Assembly: GCA_964424105.1 (NCBI GenBank)
Contig: CAYRHJ010000030.1
Location: 1 to 64,000, forward strand
DNA: 64,000 nucleotides
Direction: 5' to 3'
Origin: CAYRHJ01 sp964424105
GTDB taxonomy: Bacteria > Planctomycetota > Phycisphaerae > UBA1845
This document shows positions 17,708 through 25,221 of the stretch, piece by piece. The position numbers and the translations under genes were made by a program. The notes beneath the pieces are model-generated. The model worked only from the letters and a program-made list of their open reading frames with translations, did not search any database and was not told where the DNA came from. The first letter of the stretch is position 1. Each line of letters starts with the position of its first letter.

Positions 17708-18722
17708 ACGGATTCTGGTGACTGGCGGCTGCGGGTTTATCGGCTCGAATTTCATACGCTACGTGCTACAGCATCGGCCCGATTGTTGCGTGGTTAATCT
17801 GGACCTGCTGACCTATGCGGGCAATCCGGAAAACCTCGCCGACGTGGAAACGTCCAGCCGCTACGAGTTTGTCCGGGGGGACATCTGTGATGCGGCGTTG
17901 GTGGACGAGATCGTCCAGCGATGTGATGCGGTGGTTCATATGGCGGCGGAGAGCCACGTGGACCGGTCGATTCAGAACGCGACGGCCTTTGTACGAACCA
18001 ACGTAGAGGGCACGCTTAGTCTGCTGGAAGCCGCCCGACGGGCCGGCGGCCGGCGATTCGTGCTGATAAGCACCGACGAGGTTTACGGCTCGCTTCCATT
18101 GGACAAGCCCGCCCTGAAATTCAACGAGACCTCCCCTCTTCATCCGAACAGCCCATACGCGGCGAGCAAGGCGGCTGCTGATCTTTTGGCCCTCAGTTAT
18201 CATCACACGTTCGATCTCGACCTGGTCGTCACGCGTTGTTCCAACAATTTCGGCCCCTACCAGTTTCCGGAAAAGGTGATTCCGCTCTTCGTGACGAATC
18301 TGCTGGAAAATACTCCCGTACCGTTGTACGGCGACGGGCGAAATGTCCGAGACTGGATTCACGTGAACGATCACAGTGCCGCGGTGATGGCAGCGCTGGA
18401 ACGCGGTCGATCGGGAGAAATTTACAACATCGGCGCGGACAACGAACGTTCCAACCTGGAATTGACGCATATGATCCTGGACATCATGGGCGCCGACCGG
18501 AGCATGATCCGCTACGTCAAGGATCGCCTGGGTCATGATCGTCGATACGCCATCGATGCGACAAAGGCCGGGCTCGAATTGGGCTGGCGGCCAACGCAAT
18601 CGACCTGGCCCGAAGCACTGCAACAGACGCTGGACTGGTACAAGAGCCATCCGGAATGGTGGCAGCGCGTACGCAGCGGCGACTATCGGCGTTACTATCA
18701 AGAGCAATATGAGAATCGCTGA
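17700..18722 (+). CDS. rmlB: dTDP-glucose 4,6-dehydratase
   Basis: 340 residues, the family's usual length. It converts dTDP-glucose to dTDP-4-keto-6-deoxyglucose. Visible are ILVTGGCGFIGSNFIRY (NAD-binding), the LDLLTYAGNPENLADV signature, HMAAESHVDRSIQ, LISTDEVYGSL with the catalytic TDE triad, YAASKAAAD (YxxxK), TRCSNNFGPYQFPEKVIPLF and YNIGADNERSN. The GTG start at 17700 has GGAGG seven bases upstream and overlaps rmlD. It is the third gene of the rmlC-like/rmlD/rmlB operon; rmlA lies 34 kb away. Confidence 0.96.
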   Translation: MTKRILVTGGCGFIGSNFIRYVLQHRPDCCVVNLDLLTYAGNPENLADVETSSRYEFVRGDICDAALVDEIVQRCDAVVHMAAESHVDRSIQNATAFVRTNVEGTLSLLEAARRAGGRRFVLISTDEVYGSLPLDKPALKFNETSPLHPNSPYAASKAAADLLALSYHHTFDLDLVVTRCSNNFGPYQFPEKVIPLFVTNLLENTPVPLYGDGRNVRDWIHVNDHSAAVMAALERGRSGEIYNIGADNERSNLELTHMILDIMGADRSMIRYVKDRLGHDRRYAIDATKAGLELGWRPTQSTWPEALQQTLDWYKSHPEWWQRVRSGDYRRYYQEQYENR

Positions 18723-18954
18723 CGCACGAATGGCCGCCCCAACAACCGCAAGGCGAGTCCCGCGGCGAAACAGAAACACGCCCGGCACTTGTCCGCCCGG
18801 TGAGAACCTCTACGATACTCGTCGCCCCCGGCAGCGTTGAACGCGGGCGGATCGGCGACCAAGGGCGCGATGGACGCCCGTCGGGCAGGTGCGGGTCAGT
18901 TTCATATGGAGCCGGATTGCCGAATGCGATGCGGACGTGAACAATTGTGCCCTA

Positions 18955-19080
18955 GACGCTGCGTGCTGGACTCCTGCTTGCGCGGGAGTGACGGTCAGCG
19001 GGCGGGGCGAGGGACCGCTCGCTTTGCGCTCGCGGCTCGTAAAGCAGCGGGCGCGGGTCGGAGTGACGGGCTAGCCGTTT
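18955..19080. repeat. R1-like plus R2 repeat cluster upstream of the Wza-like gene
   Basis: An R1-like palindrome (ACTCCTGCTTGCGCGGGAGT at about 18970) is followed by R2 (19012-19044, core CGCTCGCTTTGCGCTCGCGG) and the words GGAGTGACGGGCTAGCCGTT. The same order occurs near 15843-15990 and 19885-20060. Between 18723 and 18955 nothing is recognised. Confidence 0.85.
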
Positions 19081-19103
19081 TCCGTCAGCGGCGGTCTTGG
19101 GCA

Positions 19104-19850
19104 ATGCGGGCCGCTCTGCTGATCTACGTGGCAGGGTCGGTGGGCTGTGTTACCGGCCCGCAGGCGCAACTTCGCGAGCAAGCCCGGGCCCGCGGGCTCG
19201 CGGCGGTGGGTCCCGCGGTGCTGACGGCTTACAGGGTGCAACCTGGCGACGTCCTGACGGTCAAGTTCTTCTATAACGACGAGCTGAATGAGCAGTTGCC
19301 CGTGCGGCCGGACGGGTACCTCGCCCTTCAACTCGTCGGCGAGGTAAAAGCCGCGGGCCTGACCGTCCCTGAACTGCGTCAGACGCTGGTGGAGAAGTAT
19401 ACCGGCGTGCTCAAGCAACCCGAGGTAACGGTCATCGTGAACCAATTCGACACGCAAATGGCGTACGTGGGGGGTGAGGTGGCGCGGCCCAACGTCATCC
19501 CTATCTCGCCCTACACCACGGCACTGGGTGCGATCATCATGGCCGGCGGTCCCCTGCCGACGTCGGAGCTGACCAGTGTCGTCGTGGTCCGCGACGTGGG
19601 AACGGGCCGGCCGGATATCCTGTTGTTGAACCTCGACCAAGCCCTGAGCACGTTGGCGGACAGCGCGGACATCGCGCTTCAGCCTCGCGATATCGTATGG
19701 GTGCCGCAGAGCTTGATCGCGAAAATCGATCAGTTTGTCGACCAGTACATTGACCAAGTGCTCCCGATTTCACGTTCGTTTCAAGTGAATTACACGTTTG
19801 GGGAATTGAAATCGGACATCCAGTCAGCCAGGGGTTCGACTTCTCGTTGA
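19104..19850 (+). CDS. Polysaccharide export protein (Wza-like, SLBB domain), probable lipoprotein
   Basis: 248 residues. The N-terminal hydrophobic stretch MRAALLIYVAGSVGC ends at a cysteine and is probably a lipoprotein signal, although the lipobox (SVGC) is not ideal. The Poly_export domain follows (YRVQPGDVLTVKFFYNDELN, RPDGYLALQLVGEVKAAGLT, LVEKYTGVLKQPEVTV), then an SLBB-type segment (MAYVGGEVARPNVIPISPY). These proteins form the outer-membrane channel for capsule or exopolysaccharide. I prefer the ATG at 19104 because the longer frame to 18837 translates the R1/R2 cluster. A C-terminal amphipathic segment may be the membrane-spanning helix. The Wzz-like gene follows 255 bp later. Confidence 0.85.
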   Translation: MRAALLIYVAGSVGCVTGPQAQLREQARARGLAAVGPAVLTAYRVQPGDVLTVKFFYNDELNEQLPVRPDGYLALQLVGEVKAAGLTVPELRQTLVEKYTGVLKQPEVTVIVNQFDTQMAYVGGEVARPNVIPISPYTTALGAIIMAGGPLPTSELTSVVVVRDVGTGRPDILLLNLDQALSTLADSADIALQPRDIVWVPQSLIAKIDQFVDQYIDQVLPISRSFQVNYTFGELKSDIQSARGSTSR

Positions 19851-19884
19851 TGGAGAATGCGGGGGAGCAGGTCGGTTTCTGAAG

Positions 19885-20065
19885 GCGTCACTCCGGTGAA
19901 AGCCGGAGTCCAGCGGATCGGAGAGAGGTAGAAGACCGCTCGCTTTGCGCTCGCGGCTCGTAAAGCAGCGGGCTTTCGCTGGAATGACGGTCTGCGGGCG
20001 GGGCGAGGGACCGCTCGCTTCGCGCTCGCGGCTCGTAAAGAGGCGGTTGCGGAAAGACGGTCTGG
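19885..20065. repeat. R1-like and two R2 repeats between the Wza- and Wzz-like genes
   Basis: An R1-like half (GTCACTCCGGTGAAAGCCGG) at about 19888 is followed by R2 at 19933-19964 and a second R2 at 20008-20040 (variant with CTTCGCG in place of CTTTGCG). The stretch lies inside what looks like a single transcription unit. Confidence 0.85.
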
Positions 20066-20105
20066 GAGCGGCGGATCACTGAAAGCTTCACAGGAGCAGG
20101 TTGTT

Positions 20106-21674
20106 TTGGACGAGCGTGATCATCTGGCCTATGGCGACCTTTGGCGCGACCTGCGGGTCGCCCTGGTTCGGCGATGGCTGACCGTCGTCATCGTGTTCAT
20201 AGCCTGCCTGTTTACGGGTTACGGGGCATTGAATTTCGTCAGCGAGCGGTACGAAGCGCAGGGACGGCTCCTGGTCAAGCTCGGTCGTGAAAACGCGGAG
20301 GTGCCGCTGACCGTTGAAAAGGGCAGCGTCTTTTCCAGTGGGGTCCAGAAAGAAGAGATCAATTCCTATATACAGTTGTTTTCATCGAGGGTGCTGGTCG
20401 AGGAAACGGTCGACGAAATCGGCCTGGAACGCTTTGATTTTCGCAGCCCACCGCCGACCACCGTTTTTCAGAGCATCAAGCAAGGAGTGAAGAGCGCAGC
20501 CAAATGGACTCGGCGACAGCTAAACGAGGTGTTGATCGTGCTGGACCTGCGCAAGCGGCTGACCCCGCGCGAGGAAATCATCCAGATGGTGCAAAAGGGT
20601 CTGGCCGTGATGCGTGAGCGAGATTCCAACGTGATCCTGACCGTGATGCAGTTGCCCGACCCGCAATTGGCCAAGCAGGTGATCGAGGTGATGACCGACA
20701 ACTACCTGCGCCGGCACATCGCCTTGCGTCAGAATTCCGATGCCTGGACGGTTCTCGACCAGCAGACCGAAGCCTATCAGAAAGAGATCGAGTCGCTGCA
20801 AGTCAACGCCTCGCAGGTCAAGCGCAAGTGGGACCTCAGCTCGGTGGATGAGCAGCGGACCCAGCTATTGTCGCGATTGCACGCGCTCATGAGGAACGCC
20901 GACGAGACCTACACCTTGATCAAAAGCCTGGAGCACGAGCAGCAGCTACGCCGCGAATTGCTCGACCAACTGCCGCGACACTCGCAGTCCACCGAATCGA
21001 TCCAGCCCAATCCGCTCGTGGACTTGATCAAATCACAATTGGCCGACCTGCAATTGGAACGGGTGCGCAAGGCGGGCCGATATTTTGAAGATTCGGAAGT
21101 CGTTCAAACGATCGACCGCGAGATACAGTCGCTGCGCGAGTTGCTGGCCGCGGAAGAATCGACACAGGTCGGTGAAGTGCAATACCGCCCACACCCCCTG
21201 ACCGAGGATTTTCTGGAACAGATCGAACAGACGCGGGTGAAACTGGCAGGTTTGAAGCCGGCGCTCGAACTGCAAGAGTTCCAGGTGGCGGCGTTGAAGA
21301 AAGAATTGCAGAACCTCAACGATGGTGAGGACGAGCTGCGCATGGTGGACCTGCAACGGCAGGTGACCGAACAAAAGTACTTCACCTACGCCACGCGCCG
21401 CGAGGAAGCACGCATCGCCCAGCTCTTCGATGCCCATCGCGTAGCCAACATCGCGGTGCTCAGCGAACCGGCCGTCGGCACGCTGCCCGTTTATCCGCGC
21501 AAAATGTTGATCATGGGCGTGACGGCTGCGACCGGATTGATGTTGGGTATGTTCGTCGCGACGCTCTTGGCCCGCCGGCGTCCCATCATACACAGCGGCG
21601 AGGACTTGGCGGAGTTTCAAGACATCCCGGTTCTGGGCGTCTTGCGTCGCCACAAAGAGCGGTTCGAAGGTTAA
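20106..21674 (+). CDS. Chain-length determinant / polysaccharide co-polymerase (Wzz-like)
   Basis: 522 residues. Two membrane helices bracket a long periplasmic part: TVVIVFIACLFTGYGAL near residue 30 and MLIMGVTAATGLMLGMFVATLLA near residue 480. Between them is a helical coiled-coil domain (for example QLADLQLERVRKAGRYFEDS). The Pro-rich motif before the last helix (VGTLPVYPRKM) is typical of Wzz/GumC proteins. It lacks a cytoplasmic tyrosine-kinase domain. The degenerate CpsD-like gene at 49225 may be its partner. The start is a TTG at 20106 with AGGAG upstream. It sets chain length and links polymerase to the Wza channel. Confidence 0.88.
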   Translation: MDERDHLAYGDLWRDLRVALVRRWLTVVIVFIACLFTGYGALNFVSERYEAQGRLLVKLGRENAEVPLTVEKGSVFSSGVQKEEINSYIQLFSSRVLVEETVDEIGLERFDFRSPPPTTVFQSIKQGVKSAAKWTRRQLNEVLIVLDLRKRLTPREEIIQMVQKGLAVMRERDSNVILTVMQLPDPQLAKQVIEVMTDNYLRRHIALRQNSDAWTVLDQQTEAYQKEIESLQVNASQVKRKWDLSSVDEQRTQLLSRLHALMRNADETYTLIKSLEHEQQLRRELLDQLPRHSQSTESIQPNPLVDLIKSQLADLQLERVRKAGRYFEDSEVVQTIDREIQSLRELLAAEESTQVGEVQYRPHPLTEDFLEQIEQTRVKLAGLKPALELQEFQVAALKKELQNLNDGEDELRMVDLQRQVTEQKYFTYATRREEARIAQLFDAHRVANIAVLSEPAVGTLPVYPRKMLIMGVTAATGLMLGMFVATLLARRRPIIHSGEDLAEFQDIPVLGVLRRHKERFEG

Positions 21675-21765
21675 AAGGTTAGAAGGTTCGAGGTTCGAGT
21701 TCCCAACCTTCCACCTTCCAACCTTCTAACTTTCCAACCTTTGACCTTCGACCTTCGACCTTCGA
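21675..21765. repeat. AAGGTT-type inverted repeat, possible bidirectional terminator
   Basis: AAGGTTAGAAGGTT just after the Wzz-like stop pairs with AACCTTCTAACTTT at about 21730, with further GACCTTCGACCTTCGACCTT words. The convergent lipoprotein gene ends 14 bp further on. A close relative lies at 23010-23110. Confidence 0.75.
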
Positions 21766-21778
21766 CCGCCCACTGCGT

Positions 21779-22981
21779 TCAAGGCTGAAAGGGGCGTCGG
21801 CGGGTTTGGTCCCAGACCTGAAACGCTGGATTTGCGGTGAAATCGCTTCGTACCAACCCCATGTGAATGAAATAGGCTGCGTCATTGAGCGATGGCGGCA
21901 GCGCGGAAGGGGACTCGGTCGGCAGCAGGTCAGGGACTTCGGACGGAAAGAACCAGACAACGAAGGCCAGCGACAAGTTGTCCGCCTGTTCGACCAACCA
22001 CCGAACGTAATCACGCTGGAGTTCCTCGGATCCCGGTGCGCTGAAATTCGTCCCCGCATAGGGACGCGTACCGTATCCCGTCTCTGTAATGGCCACCGGA
22101 AGATCGGTGACCGAGGACACGGTGCTGATCCAGTTTTCGGGAATCTCATTCGGGCGAAACCCCACGCCCGAGGGATATAGAGACAGGCCGACGAGATCCA
22201 ACTCGGGTTCAAACAGGCTCAGCATGGACCACTCGTCGAAGCCATGTAGAAACTCGGTCTGGAACGTCACGAAAACCAACGTCTCCGGATGGGTCCGCTT
22301 CAGACCCTGATAGATAACTTTGTAAAATTCGACCAGGCTTTCAAAATCGGCGCCGTTGGCTCGGGCGTACAAGTTCACCTCGATGGCCACGGCCAAGTAC
22401 GCGGGCTGAATGGTCTCGACGATAAAGCGGGCGTAATTGAGGTAGGCCTGACGCAGGCGGGGGTTGGAGAATTCAGCCGGTCCCATAACTTCGGGAAACG
22501 GTCCGCCGTCGGAATTGGGTGCGACGCCATCCCTGCCGGTATTGAGTGGGGTGATGGCTGCGTAAACCGTGTCCGACGTAGAAAACCGGGCGGCGACTTG
22601 TTCAAAGCCCTCGCGGTAGTCCGCCGACAGATCGTCTTTTTCGAGGGCCTCCCAAGGCAGGCCTTCCAGCGGGTCGATATGGAGTGCGATCAAGTCTCCT
22701 TGCGCCTTCACAAAATCCCAGGCCCGTTTCTCCGACGCGCCATCGGTACTTTGCGCGAAGGGAGTCAGGCCCATCCTGTAGCTCCGCGGAGGCCCCACCG
22801 GCTCGTTGAACGGGTCACCGCACCCATTCAGGGCGTACCCCGTACAGATGGCGAGCCAGCCGAGCAATCTGACGCTCCGCCATCGAGTGATCGGACCACT
22901 TCGCAACAAACGCAGCGGCGCGACGGGCGTGGCCCGAAGTTCACTTTTGGGACTAATCTTCTCCGCAGATTCTGCCACCAA
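21779..22981 (-). CDS. Lipoprotein with a GH-A-like TIM barrel (putative glycosidase)
   Basis: 400 residues. A hydrophobic segment ends in a lipobox (YALNGC, about residue 54). The rest is one TIM-barrel domain of a family found seven times in this window. It starts YRMGLTPFAQ, has DLIALHIDPLEGLPWEAL, places a Glu at the end of strand 4 (LAVAIEVNLYA, about residue 200) and a second Glu at the end of strand 7 (VAITETGYGTRPY, about 300). This two-Glu arrangement and the GLSLYP strand before it are what clan GH-A retaining glycosidases (GH53-like) show. The substrate is unknown. It lies at the end of a minus-strand block of secreted proteins next to the polysaccharide export genes. Confidence 0.72.
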   Translation of the reverse strand: MVAESAEKISPKSELRATPVAPLRLLRSGPITRWRSVRLLGWLAICTGYALNGCGDPFNEPVGPPRSYRMGLTPFAQSTDGASEKRAWDFVKAQGDLIALHIDPLEGLPWEALEKDDLSADYREGFEQVAARFSTSDTVYAAITPLNTGRDGVAPNSDGGPFPEVMGPAEFSNPRLRQAYLNYARFIVETIQPAYLAVAIEVNLYARANGADFESLVEFYKVIYQGLKRTHPETLVFVTFQTEFLHGFDEWSMLSLFEPELDLVGLSLYPSGVGFRPNEIPENWISTVSSVTDLPVAITETGYGTRPYAGTNFSAPGSEELQRDYVRWLVEQADNLSLAFVVWFFPSEVPDLLPTESPSALPPSLNDAAYFIHMGLVRSDFTANPAFQVWDQTRRRPFQP

Positions 22982-23009
22982 TCATCACTCCGCAGTCCCT
23001 TGGGCTGGT

Positions 23010-23110
23010 TTAAGGTCGAAGGTTTGAGGGTTAAAAGGTTAAAAGGTTAGAAGGTTCGAGGTTCAAGTTCCCAACCTTCCACCTTCCAACCTTCCAACCT
23101 TGGACTCTTG
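23010..23110. repeat. Second AAGGTT-type inverted repeat
   Basis: AAAAGGTTAGAAGGTTCGAG and then CCCAACCTTCCACCTTCCAA repeat the arrangement at 21675-21765 almost exactly. The two copies flank the lipoprotein gene on both sides. Confidence 0.8.
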
Positions 23111-23147
23111 ACGTTCGACGTACGACATATTTCGGATCGTAATCGGA

Positions 23148-25115
23148 CTAGGGGTAATATACGAAAGAGTTTTCGGTTTTGGCGACAATCCAACCAAATT
23201 GATTGAACACGGCCAAGTGGAGTGTGTAAAGTGAACCAGCAGAAAGTTCATTGACGTCAAGAAAGCCCAACGGTGCGGTGTCTGCGCGGCACAGGCTGGT
23301 GCTCGGAGACGCGACTTCAGTTCGTTGACCCTGTACCAGGAACCGCGTGTTTCCCTCGCCGTCGGTGAGCCATAGGTCGTAATGATCGAACGCCCAGAAC
23401 CCTTCTGGCGACGAATTAACGGCGGCTGTACCGATCACCTCTTGCGAATTTGAAACGATGGCGCCATATCCGGGCCAGGCGATGGTGGCGTAGGCGATGG
23501 CGCCATCGTCCTCGACTTCGCAGGTGTACTCCCCGAGCGTGCCCGCCGGGCAATCGGACTCGGAATAGTCACGGGGAGGCGCGAAGATGGCATTCTGTAA
23601 TGCGATAAGCGCCTGTTCCGACGCGCGAAATCGATTGCGCACCGGGCTTTCCGGGTGGCCCTCGATGGTGGTGTAGTGAAAGACAGCTACGCCGTGGTCG
23701 CGGGCGAAAAACCCCATGCGCTGCGAGCTGAAACCGTAGATCGACAGGGCATCGCCGAATACGGTCGAATAGTCGCCGCCGGCTCCCGTGATTACGCTTT
23801 CGCCAAAAACACAGACGCCGGAACCGCCACAGTTAGCGTCACCGACCACGGATCGATTCAGCCACTTGGTGCCCGGGCCGCGGAAATAGACATTTGTTTC
23901 CACGACGTGCGAATCAGTCAAGGCCACCTCGACCTGCTGTTCCGGGAGGCTCACTACGCGGGGCACTCCGTTCTCGCCCCATAATCCGCCGTTCAATCCC
24001 TCGATGACCAGATTATTATCCAGCTTGAACCACAGTCCGATCTGGGAGTCTTCAATACGAATCCGCGCCCCCGGTTCGATCCAAAAGCCCCACAAAAGCC
24101 CGCAATTGACCGCATTGATGCTGGGACCGTTACCCTCGGCATCCAGCAGCCTGTACGCCTGATTGTCGAGCACGATCTGAAGCCCTTGCACGGGTTGCAC
24201 GACCTCGGCATCGACCACAAAGTACGCGCCCGCACCGGGGTCCTCCAGGTCGAACAGGTTGATGACACCGTTGCCCCCCGCGTTCACTTCGTATAGGGCC
24301 GACTGGGCGCCGGGCTGTTCCACCACGGTCACCACAGCCTGGTCAAACGCAAACGGAAACACCTCCGTGGTCGGTCGGGTCTGCTCTGATTCGCAAATCG
24401 CGTCCTGCACACTGAAATCGTTGTAGGCCAAGATCGCCGATGACGTGCCGCAGGCCAGGAGACGCAGATACCCGGGGCGAGTCTCGCCGATGCTGAAACT
24501 GGAGAAGGCCATGATCACCGTAGCTGCGTCGGCCGCTTCGATCATTACGACGCCTTCGCCGGCCGCATCCAGCATGTCGTTCGGATGGCGCGAGACCCCC
24601 CGATCGACGAAATGGACGTTGGCGTCCCAGGCGATAAACATCGCCTGATCCAGAAGGACTATCTTGGAGCTGATGTTCGCGGGAGGTTCCCCGCTTCCCG
24701 TAACGATGAACCTCCCGTCGTTGATCACGAAAATGGATTCGTACGGCTCGGTGTTCTCGCCGGGTGCCAGCACATAGTCACTCGGTCCAGACGGTCCGCC
24801 GACGACAAGAACGCCAGCCGGCAACGGCGGCGGATTGGCCAGACGATAGGGCGCGAGCAGGGCGTCGTAGGCCTGGTGCAGCGCGGGGTTGCATCGATCA
24901 ACTCCAAACCCCGCCCCAGCCGACGATTGGCCCACACGGGGGGTCACGGATCGGATATCTTTGCGTTGTCGTGTTGATCCATCATCGGGTCCCCCACGTC
25001 TAAAGACGTGGGCCACCCGGCCAACTCCCGCTGCAGCCGACGATTGGCGCAGCGACGGCGTCGAACACGCCAACACCCCCAACAACGCAACGTAATTCCA
25101 AGCATTTCGAACCAT
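23148..25115 (-). CDS. Secreted protein, predicted right-handed beta-helix / polymorphic-outer-membrane-like
   Basis: 655 residues. The N-terminus MVRNAWNYVALLGVLACSTP is a signal peptide, possibly lipoprotein. The body is a long series of short beta strands with Asn/Gly turns (FIVTGSGEPPANISSKIVLL, IEDSQIGLWFKLDNNLVIEG, IYGFSSQRMGFFARDHGVAV), as in parallel beta-helix adhesins or lyases. No catalytic motif is recognised. Near residues 22-66 a repeat-derived insert (24917-25048) adds 39 codons in frame. A longer upstream frame translates R1/R2 and is rejected. The gene follows the first giant gene and may share its transcript. Confidence 0.6.
   Translation of the reverse strand: MVRNAWNYVALLGVLACSTPSLRQSSAAAGVGRVAHVFRRGGPDDGSTRQRKDIRSVTPRVGQSSAGAGFGVDRCNPALHQAYDALLAPYRLANPPPLPAGVLVVGGPSGPSDYVLAPGENTEPYESIFVINDGRFIVTGSGEPPANISSKIVLLDQAMFIAWDANVHFVDRGVSRHPNDMLDAAGEGVVMIEAADAATVIMAFSSFSIGETRPGYLRLLACGTSSAILAYNDFSVQDAICESEQTRPTTEVFPFAFDQAVVTVVEQPGAQSALYEVNAGGNGVINLFDLEDPGAGAYFVVDAEVVQPVQGLQIVLDNQAYRLLDAEGNGPSINAVNCGLLWGFWIEPGARIRIEDSQIGLWFKLDNNLVIEGLNGGLWGENGVPRVVSLPEQQVEVALTDSHVVETNVYFRGPGTKWLNRSVVGDANCGGSGVCVFGESVITGAGGDYSTVFGDALSIYGFSSQRMGFFARDHGVAVFHYTTIEGHPESPVRNRFRASEQALIALQNAIFAPPRDYSESDCPAGTLGEYTCEVEDDGAIAYATIAWPGYGAIVSNSQEVIGTAAVNSSPEGFWAFDHYDLWLTDGEGNTRFLVQGQRTEVASPSTSLCRADTAPLGFLDVNELSAGSLYTLHLAVFNQFGWIVAKTENSFVYYP
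24917..25048. repeat. R4 hairpin element inside the beta-helix gene, flanked by direct repeats
   Basis: The 15-mer CAGCCGACGATTGGC occurs at 24917 and again at 25034, 117 bp apart. Between them lies a hairpin CCCACGTCTAAAGACGTGGG within GGTCC...CCACCCGG, the R4 family also seen at 54867-55073. The offset equals 39 codons, so the host frame is kept. Confidence 0.8.
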
Positions 25116-25160
25116 GACCACCACCCTCAGAACCCGACCTTCACCACCACAGCCATGTCC

Positions 25161-25218
25161 GTCATTCCGGCGCAGGCCGGAAAGGGGACCGCTCGCTTCG
25201 CGCTCGCGGCTCGTAAAG
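25161..25218. repeat. R1 half and R2 between the giant gene and the beta-helix gene
   Basis: GTCATTCCGGCGCAGGCCGG at 25161 is fused directly to R2 (25186-25218, CTTCGCG variant). The R2 ends three bases before the stop codon of the giant gene at 25222. Confidence 0.88.
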
Positions 25219-25221
25219 AGT

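Noticed and set aside
17766..18788. A 340-codon minus-strand frame opposite rmlB
   Set aside because: rmlB is unmistakable on the plus strand; the minus frame has no motif.
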